Source: Peromyscus leucopus
Taxonomy: Eukaryota > Chordata > Mammalia > Rodentia > Cricetidae
NCBI RefSeq assembly: GCF_004664715.2
Contig: NC_051063.1
Location: forward strand, 110,308,829 to 110,372,828
DNA length: 64,000 bases
Direction of reading: 5' to 3'
The number at the start of each line of letters is the position of its first letter. Positions within the stretch are counted from its first letter, which is position 1. The translations under genes and the position numbers were made by a program. Below, one piece after another: positions 24,096 through 35,109 of this stretch. The notes under the pieces are model-generated. The model saw only the letters and a list, made by a program, of their open reading frames with translations. It was not told the origin of the DNA and did no database searches.

Positions 24096-24176
24096 TTTCA
24101 AGGCATGCAAGGGAAAGACCACTAGGCAGTGGTGAGGGCTGTGCAGTCACAAACCCGACACGGTCACAGAGACACC

Positions 24177-24531
24177 AATTACTGCTGTGGATATCACTCT
24201 ATGTAAATAAAACACTGATGGCCAATGACCAGGCAGGAGGTAGGTGGGACAAGGAGAGAGGAGAATTCTGGGAAGCGGAAGGCTAGGGGAGAGACACTGC
24301 AGCCACCGCCAGGAGAAGAACATGTAGAGACGCCGGTAAGCCACCAGCCACGTGGCAAGGTATAGATTTATAGAAATGGGTTAATTTAAGATAAAAGAGC
24401 AGTTAGCAAGAAGCCTGCCACGGCCATACAGTTTATAAGTGATATAAGCGTCTGAGTGATTATTTTATAAGTGGATTGTGGGACTGCGGGGCTTGGGGAA
24501 CCTGGAGAGAAGCCCTCCAGCTACAAATTAC
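24177..24531 (+). mobile_element. Solo LTR, 343 bp, with 6-bp duplications (same family as 18.8 kb)
   Basis: LTR 24183-24525 starts TGCTGTGG and ends CAGCTACA. It is flanked by perfect AATTAC at 24177-24182 and 24526-24531. It has the same length as the copy at 18815-19157 and shares the CCACGTGG palindrome (24348-24355) and the 'tagaaatgggttaa' block. No internal region. Confidence 0.96.
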
Positions 24532-25334
24532 CTAGACAATGTTTTTACTTTAAACTGTTAAGCTAAAATCTGCAATAAAATTTCTTAGTACATTTCCAAA
24601 ACGTGATAGTATTTGCTTAGAGAATGGAAAATAGACTTGGGACTGGGGATGTAAATCAAAATGGTGCAAAGATTTCACATGAAGGATGTGGATGAAGAAT
24701 TGCTTCTTAATTCTTAGTATCATGATACTGTGGATCAAGCCATGGGTCTGTTCCTCACACAGAATCATCTCTTAATTACTTCTTTCTATTTTCCTTCCTT
24801 CTTTTCATTATTTCTGTAATTTTATTGGGTTTTCTTTATTTTAGTCCTTTATTTTCTTACTTCCTCTTCTAATACTTCTTTTTTTCCTCCACATGTACCA
24901 AGGATTGATTTTCAATCCCAATTATGTCACTTGGAAAACTTTTAAAAAGTACCTTTGCATGGATCACACCATAGTTGAAGTCATTTCAGAACTGATGGTA
25001 GTAACAGGCGTAAACATTGCATTTGCTATGAGAGCAAGTGGTATTCAAAGTCGAAAGTCAATAAAGTTAATTTCTCCTGTAGATATCCTCCATTTAATGA
25101 TCCCCTAGCTTGATATCATGCATAGATGTAGCACCAACAATGCAAAACGAGAAACAGGTGCTATTCACCCCTCTCCATGTGTCTACAGTCAGGCCAATAA
25201 TTCAGTGTGTCTCCAGTCATTCCAGGCAACAGCATTCCTTGTGTATGGCACTGTTCCCTCTAACAAGAGGATGCATTTCCCCCCACAATGGAATTGATGT
25301 GAGGAACAAGGGTGAGGTCAGGAATCTCATAACA
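24532..25334. other. Unassigned, non-coding stretch
   Basis: T/C-rich around 24780-24890. The frames at 24893-25108 and 25110-25367 have no recognisable protein features. Confidence 0.45.
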
Positions 25335-25470
25335 CTCTTCTGTTTCTGTGAAAATGTAAACAAGTGACCTTCCCCCTCAGTGCTCTAGGCATCTCGTTTG
25401 TAAGATGGAATAATGATACATTCTCTGTGGAAGTTTCATACAGAGAGAAAGCATATAGCCCCTGGGACCA
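25335..25470 (+). mobile_element. MIR SINE
   Basis: AAGTGACCTTCCCCCTCAGT, TCGTTTGTAAGATGGAATAA and TGATACATTCTC follow the MIR core and its 3' part. Confidence 0.56.
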
Positions 25471-27129
25471 TGACTGATTTCATTGCAACACAACAGAAAT
25501 GTATCAAATGCTTTTAACTCAAGCACCAGCCTTTCACATTAGGTTGACCTGAATGATCTCAAGTGACCACACAGGTTTTGTAACAATCTTTGTATATCTG
25601 ATGTTTTATTTAAAGCAGAAAATTTGTTCTGGCGATAAGTTCTCAGATACTTGTGTTTTAGGTTGCCTTGGGGTCATAATTCTTCCCTCAACTGTCAGAG
25701 GAAATTTTTTTGTTCACAGTAAAAATTGAAATAACCTGCATACTCATTGAAAAGGTCCTGGGGAGACTGGTAAACCACATGTTTTGTAGTTAGAATATCT
25801 TCAGTCAGATAATGGTTATGTTACCTGAGAGGAAAGAGGGGTCATTCTAGTCAGGACAAATTCTAGCCTTTGACATATATAAGTGACCCTTACTGCTACT
25901 TCTGATACATTTTTTCTTTATGTTTAGGAGATATCCAGTACAAAGTGGCCTGACATTTGAGCCCATACTGAAAGCCTGATGGTTTGGGATACAGTTCCAA
26001 GCTTTCTAGAACTTCATTGTCTGCTGGACTAGAGTGATCTCACAGCTCCTGTGCAAACCTCCTGGAATCTCTTTAGAGATGACAGTCATATCTCCCAGAC
26101 AGCAAGATCTTAGCTCTGGGACATACCTCTATTTCACGGGGCTCCAAAATGTCTGTTTTTAACAGAGTCCTCATGAACTAAGCAGATAGGCACATTTTAA
26201 ACCACATAAATTATCACTGTTGAAGAAGACACTATTTGTGGAGTATTGAACATGTATGGTAGCTCCAATGGATTTTTCCCTCCTATAAAAATGAAGTAAT
26301 TATATAATTTTATACTTGTCTGTCCATTCACTAACACATACTTGCTCTGTCAAGTATCCTATCCTATAATGACTATATCAAGAAGGATCTCAATATAAAA
26401 CAGATGACAAAGTCCTTAATCAAAGCTTGATAATCACAATTCAGTGAAGAAACGTGTTTCTGTCATCCCATCTTTAGTCATAAAGGAGCTGCTGTAACTT
26501 TGATCAGCAAAGGCTAAAATTAATAATGTAACCTCATTCACTCTCTGTCTCCACAACTGGCTCCTGCTTAGCTTTCCTATTGACTGAAACCAACATGAAA
26601 AATGAAAGGAAGGTAGTAATAGTGTAGCCCTACTGATCAGACTCTCAGTAGCAAACACATAGATTGGGATGGCAAGTAAATCCAGAAGGGGAAACGAAGA
26701 TAATAGGTATGGTGCATGGTGAGAACAAACAAAGAAAAAAATAATGTGAAGGACATATTTGTACTATAGTTTTTGTTTAAAATATAATCATATCGAAGCC
26801 AGTGACAATGAGCCTATCTTTTCTCCTCATTCGTGTGGTCAAAGTAAAGACAAAAACCAGGGCCACAACAATGCTAGTTGGATTCAAGCAACATGTAGCA
26901 GCATTTCTTTTTCACATTAGTTACATCAGCTTCTTTCCATGCTTTGAGTTATCTTACTAGAAAGAACAATTGGATTTAGTTGAAGAAATTCAGTTCAAAA
27001 CTAATTTTGTCATGTTGAATTGATGTTAGTTAAAGCGTTGAGTCTTCCTTTCTTAATTGACCTGGAAGATAATGGTATCATTATGGAATTTTCATTCTTT
27101 CATCTTACCCCCTTCCCTCTCATGCTCCT
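25471..27129. other. Unassigned, non-coding stretch
   Basis: No recognised repeat or exon. Composition is near the window average. Confidence 0.45.
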
Positions 27130-27235
27130 CTTTAATATTTCTGAATCTTAATTTCTCATCCATAACCATGAGATTGGTAGCAACTACCCCTGTGCATGAT
27201 GCATAGAATTAATTCATGAAAAAAGTATTTTCTTA
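27130..27235 (+). mobile_element. MIR SINE fragment
   Basis: GAATCTTAATTTCTCATCCA, TAACCATGAGATTGGTAGCA and GAATTAATTCATGA follow the MIR 3' half. Confidence 0.55.
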
Positions 27236-27411
27236 ATGTTTTAATATTACAAATAAATAACATAAATATCAGTCAAAAACTACCAATGACATTTGAGAAA
27301 CTATTCTTCAGTTTATTACTTAAAGAGTTATAAATTAATAACTTCTATTTCATTATTATATTTCCATTTCATTCAGAACATGGTGATAATGGGCTTATTA
27401 ATAAGAGTTTT

Positions 27412-27525
27412 AGCTGGGCAGTGGTGGCACACACTTTTAATCCCAGCACTCAAAAGGCAGAGGCAGGCAGATCTCTGTGAGTTCGAGGCCAGCCTGGTGT
27501 ACCGAGTGAGAATCTTTGAGTGACA
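27412..27525 (+). mobile_element. B1 SINE, 3'-truncated
   Basis: GCTGGGCAGTGGTGGCACAC, TTTAATCCCAGCACTC and GAGTTCGAGGCCAGCCTGG are clear. The usual end and A-tail are missing after about 27525. Confidence 0.88.
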
Positions 27526-27765
27526 CCCAAAAAAGAACTCTCTTAAAGTAGTTTCATTCAAAAGGGCAGTTGTTTTAAATGATGTGGTTATTTTATAGGG
27601 TTGGACACAAAGATCCTGGAATCAGAACTGGGAAAGCCAAGCTTCAGGAAAATTCCACTGTTACCTCTGGTGGAAATCCATTCCCTTCTCTCTCTTTAAA
27701 GAACTTTCCTCCATCTTGGTATGAGTGTGTGCACCAGAGCACTGGATTCACCATGCTCCATCTAT

Positions 27766-27976
27766 AGAACATTTAACAACGCCAGGTGGTGGTGGCGCAT
27801 GCCTTTAATCCCAGCACTCGGGAGGCAGAGCCAGGCGGATCTCTGTGAGTTCGAGGCCAGCCTGGGCTACCAAGTGAGTCCCAGGAAAGGCGCAAAGCTA
27901 CACAGAGAAACCCGGTCTTGAAAAAACAAACAAACAAACAAAAAAACAAAACAAAATAAAAAAAAGAACATTAAAC
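27766..27976 (+). mobile_element. B1 SINE with target duplications
   Basis: Full B1 from 27780 to about 27922 with a (CAAA)n/(A)n tail. Flanks are GAACATTTAAC (27767-27777) and GAACATTAAAC (27966-27976), one mismatch. It carries the same right-half variant (GGCGCAAAGCTACACAG) as the copies at 7.2 and 32 kb. Confidence 0.95.
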
Positions 27977-29224
27977 AAAAACTGAAGTCCCAATTATCAG
28001 CACATACCATGTGGAAGGTTTAATATGTTTCAAGGATTTTCTACAGCTCACCCTGCTGGTGAGTAGTGATGTAATTTTATTCTTGTCCAGCAAACTGTTA
28101 ATTAAAATGACTGTCTAAGATAGAACCATGAATACATGCTATTAGGAACAGAGCAGAAATAATTTGTGTAGAGTCTGGCAACTGTAGAAGAACACATATT
28201 TCAATGAAAAATATTAAAAGGATTGTACCATCCTCAGTTTATTCCACAACATCAATATTACTACCTAAATGTCCATGGAACTCTTCTTACATTCTACAGT
28301 TGTTTTATCATTCACCACTGTCCTTTTTATCATAAACATAGCTTCTGCTCAAGCACAATTTTAGCTTTTATTTGTAATTTTATGACAAAAAATATTAACT
28401 ATGAACCTAGAGATATAGCCTAAAGAAGATCTTCAAAACACATTCAAAAACAATGTATGTTAATTACTTGAAATTTTGCACTGGCATTTTACTTTTCACA
28501 AACAGTGGTTCATATGTCTGACCTTATAATAGGTGTTCCATTTTAAAGTGCTATTTGCAAAATAGTATTTCTTAAAAGCATTTTATTGTTGTTCTTTGTA
28601 ATCCCATTTTTATGTTTCGTAATGGCTATTATTTAAAATTATCAGTTTCTCATTAAGTTAATAGTTATTTGATATTTTTACTCAAGCCAATGTTAAAACA
28701 TAGATTAGAGTTTCAATATGTAATCTAAAGTTTTTATGAGTATGTTTGATTACTTACATCGAATTCCTTGCGATGGAAATACTCAAGGAAATGTGCGATT
28801 GCAACAAACTATTTGGCCTCTGATATAAATAGCAATACAGAAGACTGTGCCAAATTATGTTTCAGCCTTGCATTTGATATGTCAGCATTTAAAGGCATCT
28901 GCAAGGCAAAACCTCATCATCAACAAACCTGATTGCTAGAAACGATAAAGCAGCTCATTCTTTTAATATATGATTTTAGTAATCATTCATGCTGAATACA
29001 TTTAAATTATTGTAATTGATTGGCTATATTTTAGCTCACACTTTGTTGCTCACACCAAGAGGAAGTTTCTCTCTGTGTGTCTTCAGTGATGGATTTATAT
29101 AACCCAGGTCCTTATCTCTTAAAATCTTTCTCAAAAGAGCATGGACTCTGCTGTGACGCTCAGTTTAAAAGATGACTGTGGCATGCTAAAAGCATTGCCA
29201 AGAGGGCACTCAAACTGGGCTCAA
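27977..29224. other. Non-repeat stretch
   Basis: No recognised transposon. The block 28740-29030 is a candidate for a conservation check. See the findings. Confidence 0.5.
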
Positions 29225-29335
29225 TGCAGGATCTCATACACATACTGTAGGCTTGTCACTTAGCCTCCCTTGGGTTCATTCAAGCCCCTGCAAAATGGAG
29301 AGCAGAGACACTACCTGACATGAGAGGAATCCTTT
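29225..29335 (+). mobile_element. Possible MIR
   Basis: GGCTTGTCACTTAGCCTCCC, CCCCTGCAAAATGGAGAGCA and ACACTACCTGACATGAGAGG resemble the MIR core. Confidence 0.45.
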
Positions 29336-29429
29336 CTTCTCTTAGATTTGCTATACAGCATCACTTCTCTTTCATGACCTATACACCTGTTCTCTACATT
29401 CTGGAAATATTTCATTTGGATTTTTATTT

Positions 29430-29675
29430 ACTTTTAATTTTTATATAACTCTGCCCTAGCTATCCTGGGATATTCTCCGTAGACCAGGCTCTCCTCAAAC
29501 TCACAGAGATTCTCCAGCCTCTACCTACCAAGTGCTGGAATTAAAGATGTGAACCAGCACCCCTAGCTTTGTTTTACTTTTTAAATACTTAAGTGCTCAA
29601 GATTTAACCCAGACTCTTGATAGGCACTCACTCTACCATTGAGTTATATCAACAACTCACTTCAGAATATTTTCT
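29430..29675 (-). mobile_element. B4 SINE (B1-ID fusion), reverse
   Basis: Inverse B1 half (AGACCAGGCTCTCCTCAAAC; CCAAGTGCTGGAATTAAAG) followed by inverse ID half (TTTAACCCAGACTCTTGATA; CACTCTACCATTGAGTTATA). Confidence 0.78.
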
Positions 29676-29699
29676 TTTTATATTAAATATTATGAATTT

Positions 29700-30030
29700 A
29701 CTGTGCTGTTCCTCATTCTCTGTAGCTTCAATATGATATTTCCTTTGCCTAATATAATTTTCTTCCTCAACTTCTGGTGCTTTATTATTTAAATTTCACA
29801 TCCATATATAAATCTCCATGGGAAGCTACACTTGCTACTTAATTAATCTATCTAATTATGTGCTCCAAAACATCTTTTATCATTATCTTTCTATCTGGTA
29901 TTTTTTCCTCTTAATATCTTTGTTTCTTACAGATTACCTCCTCATAGCTATCATTTCTATCATTTCTGTAATGTTCATGCTTCTCTTCCCAGTATTTACA
30001 GCATAGTATCAGAGAACCAATAAATATTTG
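29700..30030 (+). mobile_element. Probable L2 3' end
   Basis: The order of pyrimidine-rich text, then CAGTATTTACAGCATAGTAT and CAATAAATATTTGGGTAAAT, matches the L2 terminus ('...cagcacagtgcctggcacatagtaggtgctcaat...'). Diverged. Confidence 0.48.
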
Positions 30031-30300
30031 GGTAAATAGAAGATCCCATGAACCATTTTTCTGATTCTGAATAATACATCTTGTTTATAAAATATTGTCT
30101 GATTTAAGTAGAGGCAGCCAAGACAAAGCTGAGTTTGTCTGGAGGACTTACTTTCTCATGCATCAGATTATGTAATACTAGGTAAATTTGTGTTGACAGT
30201 TTAAATACATTTAGTAAAAAATATTCTTAATAGCTTTATCCATGTTTTCATTATAATCTTCAAGGAAAGCAATGTAGTTTTCCCATTTTGATGGATATTT
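30031..30300. other. Unassigned spacer
   Basis: AT-rich, nothing recognised. Confidence 0.4.
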
Positions 30301-30935
30301 AAAGTGCATTCCGGTCCCCCTTGCTCATAGAATCCCTCTTCACTCTCTTCAACTGCATTCCTGGAGCTCGGCCTGTTACTTGGCTGTGGATCTCTGCATC
30401 TGCTTCCAGCAGTTACTGGATGAAGGCTCTACAATGACAGTTAGGATATTCACTAATCTGATTACTGGAGTAGCATAAAAGAGCATCAAGATTATGATGT
30501 TGAAATGTACAAAGACAACCAAACCAAACTAGTGGGAACTCATGAACTGTGGACCAATAGCTGTGGATCCTCCATGGGACTGGAATAGGCCCTCTGCATG
30601 GGCAAGACAGTTATGTAGCTAGACCTGGTTAAGGGGCCCTAACAGTGGGGTTAGGATTCATCCTTGGTGCATGGGTAGGCTTCTTGGAGCCCACTGCCTG
30701 TGGTGGGACACCTTGCACAGCCTTGGTGCAGAGGGAGGGGCTTGGACCTGCCTCAATGGAGTGTATCAGGCTCTGCTGACTACTCATGGAAGACCTTGCT
30801 TTGGAGGAGGTAGGAATTGGAGGTGGGTTGTGGGGGGAAGGCTGTAGGGTAGGAGGAGGGAGAGGAGAGGGATCTGTGGTTGGTATGTAAAATGAATAGA
30901 AAATTTCTTAATAAAAAAAATTAAAAAGTGCATTC
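30301..30935 (+). mobile_element. 5'-inverted (twin-primed) L1 insertion
   Basis: Perfect 11-bp duplications AAAGTGCATTC lie at 30301-30311 and 30925-30935. Between them, 30312 to about 30478 is L1 3' UTR in minus orientation. About 30481-30924 is the immediately following part of the same UTR in plus orientation, ending TGTAAAATGAATAGAAAATT and an A-rich tail. Comparison with 5917-6766 shows that the two pieces are adjacent in the source (junction near the block GCATCAAGAT). This is the classical twin-priming outcome. Confidence 0.96.
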
Positions 30936-31394
30936 TGCATATGAGTTCCTTCTCTTCTGCATTTGAAGGGTCTTACCCCTATTCCTCAACTCCACCATGC
31001 TATGTAAATATTTAATACCAGGTAGCTGAAAAAAGATATGGTTTGAGCCTTTAGGTTAAAGTGTGCAATTGCCTTATGAAAACTTTCAGAAGTCTCTTTT
31101 TCCTAATGCAATAGAGATTCTGTTCTTTACATCGTTAATATTAATGTGTCTCCTATCAATCTGGACTATTGAGGGATCAACTAATGGGAGAGAAATTCCC
31201 TTCATTCTCAGGTCCCCATGATATTTTTATTGTGACCAGAATATTAAGTTCTATTGATGGAGTTGCAGGTTATTATTATTTACTCATGTCTTTTCTGGTT
31301 ATATCAGGGACAATAAAAGCCATTTAAAATTTATTTAATTAAATATGTGATTTCTTGAAATATATTAAGTACATATATAATTCTGCAGTCTGTT
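30936..31394. other. Non-repeat, non-coding stretch
   Basis: Nothing recognised. Confidence 0.45.
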
Positions 31395-31915
31395 ACATGA
31401 TCCAGCAAGTCCATTCACAAGCCACTACCCAAAGGAACTAAAATCAGCTACTTGAACAAATATTTTTGCAACCACATCTATAGTGTAAGTATATACAATA
31501 GCCAAATGGAAGCAAAACCCAAATGTTCACTGTCAGATGAATAGATGAACGAAATGTGGTGTATACGGAAGGAGAGGAGCATTTGGCTTTTCAAATACAT
31601 AGAATTCTGATGTAACACACAATATGAAAAAAACATAAAATATTTTACTGGGTAAGCCAGACACAAATTGACAAATTATAAGGTATTACTTTAACAGACA
31701 AATTTATAGTGACAGAGTGTAGGAACTGAAGGCCAAAGAATATTGGGGAGTTAGTGTTTAAAGGATTTATATGTCCACTAAAGCAGTGAAAAGGTCCTAG
31801 AAATAGTGGAACTGGTTACACAACAGTGGGAGTGTAATTGATGTCACTGAATTGAGTTCTTAAATTCAGTGCATATTCAAATTCTGTGTGATTTATATTT
31901 TATAAAAATATAAAA
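31395..31915 (+). mobile_element. Old L1 (L1M type), ORF2 end and 3' UTR
   Basis: AGCCACTACCCAAAGGAACT, ATACAATAGCCAAATGGAAG, ACCCAAATGTTCACTGTCAG, AAGCCAGACACAAATTGAC, ATTTATAGTGACAGAGTGTA and GGAACTGGTTACACAACAG follow the L1M order. Heavily mutated. Confidence 0.74.
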
Positions 31916-31926
31916 TAGTTTGTATA

Positions 31927-31957
<31 letters not shown>

Positions 31958-31958
31958 A
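31927..31958. repeat. (TA)n microsatellite
   Basis: TA repeats with one TG interruption immediately before the B1 insertion point. Confidence 0.92.
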
Positions 31959-32145
31959 AAAACACTCTAGCCGGGCGGTGGTGGTGCACGCCTTTAATCC
32001 CAGCACTCGGGAGGCAGAGCCAGGCGGATCTCTGTGAGTTCAAGGCCAGCCTGGGCTACCAAGTGAGCTCCAAGAAAGGTGCAAAGCTATGCAAAGAAAC
32101 CCTGTCTCGAAAACAAAACAAAAAAAAAAAAAAAAAAACACTCTA
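31957..32145 (+). mobile_element. B1 SINE with 13-bp target duplications
   Basis: Body starts GCCGGGCGGTGGTGGTGCAC at 31970 and ends in an A-rich tail (32111-32132). Direct repeats AAAAAACACTCTA lie at 31957-31969 and 32133-32145. It has a cricetid-like right half (AAAGGTGCAAAGCTATG). The frame at 31943-32146 is B1 read-through. Confidence 0.96.
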
Positions 32146-32965
32146 AGATCAGGCTGAACTTGAACGTGTAATATTGCCTGCTGTTTACACTTTTTAAGAA
32201 GCTTTGATATCTTTTATCTGTCCTATCTTACTATCTATAAATAATGTCATTCTAATGATTAGCAAGATAAGATGCAGGCATTACAGAAACCCAACTAATG
32301 CTTCTACTTGTTTTGTTAAAAGTTACATGTTCAAAATGTAATGGGACACTAAAGCTCCTTCTATTTAATGTTTTTCTTTTTATAACATGAATTTGGTTAG
32401 CAATCAAGTTATGAAAACCAATTTTTCCTTGAAGAGTTATTGAATATTTTATTATTTGAGACATCCAACTTTCTTTATTCATTCTCAATGTCTTCTGACT
32501 TTATAAGAAAAGGGAGAGATTTAATATTTGCTATCAAGTACTAGCAGCCTAATCACTAAAAGTCTATTACTTTTAACCTTCTTTGATGTTTACCTTGCTG
32601 AAATACAGTTAAATGAAGTTAACAATAGACAAAATGGCCAACAGCCAAAACTGACAAAGACCTCTATCCAGCCAGATGTAAGAAGATCTTTTGTGATCAG
32701 TGAACTATTTAGTCTAATACATTTTATGCACCTTGTTTATAAGCAGCTCATGAATAAGTAGAGTTTAATTTTTTAAATAAATTTTGCATCAGCTGCCTCC
32801 TATGTGGCCATGATATGTCTGGGTTATGGAAAAGAAAGAAATAACAACATTTTATAGATGGTAGTCTAAAACAGCTAAGGTCTTTTGTGGGAAATTGATT
32901 TGGCACTTATCCCTGAACAATATCCCCACTGATGGAAGTGATGGATTTAATGAGTTTACACTCAT
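32146..32965. other. Non-repeat, non-coding stretch
   Basis: AT-rich. Frames at 32252-32488 and 32528-32761 have no recognised features. Confidence 0.45.
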
Positions 32966-33205
32966 TCAACAGGGGATGGAGAGCTGGACTAGCATTCAGA
33001 GCACTGTTTGCTCTTCCAGAGGACCCAGATTGGATTCCCAAAACTTACATTGTGGCTCACGATTACCAATAATTCCAGTTCCAAAGGATCTGGAGCCCTC
33101 TGCTGACATCTAGGGGCACCAGGAACACACATGGTACGCAGTTGAAATGAAGGCAAAATACCTATACGCATTAAAAATAATAATAAAATAATTTTTAAAA
33201 AAGCT
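32966..33205 (+). mobile_element. B3/B2-type SINE
   Basis: GGGGATGGAGAGCTGGACTA head, TGCTCTTCCAGAGGACCCAG, ACCAATAATTCCAGTTCCAA, CTGACATCTAGGGGCACCAG and an AATAATAATAAAAT tail. Confidence 0.83.
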
Positions 33206-34974
33206 TCAATACTCCTAAAATAAATTTTGTTCTATGTAGTGAAATCATCTTACAATCTATGTACATGTCATGCTACTCTTGGCTCGTTGTCTTTAGCCAC
33301 ACTCTGCCATGCATCACAAGCTCTACTCTTCTACATATGTCTGTCTACATACTACACCATGGGTATAGCTGATTTGTTTGAAGTCAGCTCTTCCAATTGC
33401 ACCATACAACATCACCTTAATACTAACTTCTAAGAGCAAGTTGCATGTTTTTCTGTGTTTGTCTTCTGTTAGTGCAAAGGAGATGCCATTTAAATAGGTA
33501 AATAGATAGAAAGAACTTTTCACTCTGGGGACAATGACAACATAATCTTTCCATTGTGGATGTTGCAAAAATTCCACAAAGGTTTAGTTTATATCAACAT
33601 ACCTTTTGAGAAAATTATTACCAATAATTCTCATACATCTTGAACATTTATTCTTTATTATTCTCTTTATTCCATTGAAAAACTTTGACATGAAAATTTT
33701 ATATGCAACTTAATACACAACGATAATTAAATAATTTTATTAATTAGATTCATAATGCTAAAAGCAAAAATAACGATGTTATGGGTTTAAATTAACATTG
33801 TGGATTAAGGACATATCCTCATACAGGGAGGAATAATCCTACATTATTAACATAATGGGCCTCCATTTTCAGGTCTCTAAACATTTAATTTGACTAACTG
33901 ACAGTAGAGTCCTTTGTCCACATGATTCTGTGCTTCTTAAAGACCACTAAATAGTGACTACATGTGCAGTGGTATAATGAACATAATGAATAATGTAAAT
34001 AAGTAAGGTAAATTTAGTTTTAGAAGTAATAAATGAGAAAAATACTTGATCAGTCTTTTCTACTAGCCTCTTGAAACACAGCTTACATTTCCTTTATTTA
34101 AAAAGCTTAAATCCAGAAGTGCTTTGATATTTATGCAAGATTTTTTTGACTGTGAAATATTTGCATAAACATAATATCTTAGGGGTAGAACCAAAGTCTG
34201 TACATAAACTATGTTTATATTTCATATGTACTTTGTATTAATAAACTAAAGATAATTTTATGAATTGCTTTTAGTAGATCTATAGTTTGACTATAATCCA
34301 TCTCAAGAGGTCAGGCATAGAATTTTCCTCAAACAGTTTATGTCAACACTAAAAAAGTTAGATTTAGGAGGTAAGATGTTCAGATTAAGGATACCAAACC
34401 TGTATCTACTGTATTCAAAAGCAGAAAATTGGAAGGAAAATAATATAAAGTTCTTTTTAAAGAAAAAATTGTATTTAAATTAATAATTCAACTCTAAGAT
34501 TCTTTTACTCTTTGGCTGATTGTGTTTGACATTATAGTGTGGGAAAGAAATTTTACTTTATAATTATATATAAAATATATTTTGATGTCACTAACATGTA
34601 CTTTATTTGAATATTGTATCTATAATTACAGTTTCATTTTTTATTAAACCAGAGAAAATTATTTACCCTATTATCTATAATTTCCTAAACTTATTATCAC
34701 ATGAAAATTTCATAGTCCTTTCATTTATTTATCTATCTTACTTGATTATTACATTATATATATATATTATACATTATATTATATGTAATATTTTATATAC
34801 ATGGATTTAAATTTCCTACAAATAAATTAGAGCTATCCACATTAAGATTTACCTTAAGATTGAGATCGATTAATTAAAATTAATGACTCAAGTCAAGTAA
34901 TGATGACTTTCTCAAAAAACAAATCATTTAATGATAATCCTATCATTAATATTATAAATCATAACAACAATAAA
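33206..34974. other. AT-rich unassigned stretch
   Basis: No recognised SINE or LINE. A (TA)n-rich segment lies at 34751-34800. Frames here are short and AT-composition driven. Confidence 0.5.
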
Positions 34975-35100
34975 CATTATAATACCTTGTTAGGAAGAGC
35001 ATGTATTTTACATTTAGCTTACTGAATCCTCACATAACTCTGAAATCAGCTATCATTCTTTATGTTTTGAAGGCAAAGCTTACAAAGACTAGAAATATTA
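34975..35100 (-). mobile_element. MIR SINE, reverse
   Basis: GTATTTTACATTTAGCTTAC, TGAATCCTCACATAACTCTG and CAGCTATCATTCTTTATGTT follow the inverse MIR 3' part. Confidence 0.58.
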
Positions 35101-35109
35101 GAAAATCAG

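Noticed and set aside
18809..24531. A single provirus with LTRs at 18.8 and 24.2 kb
   Set aside because: Each LTR has its own, different 6-bp duplication, and the sequence between holds other repeats and no gag/pol, so they are independent solo LTRs.
24646..24775. Start of an ID-like SINE (GACTGGGGATGTAAATCA)
   Set aside because: Only a short match and no B-box or tail; too weak to list.
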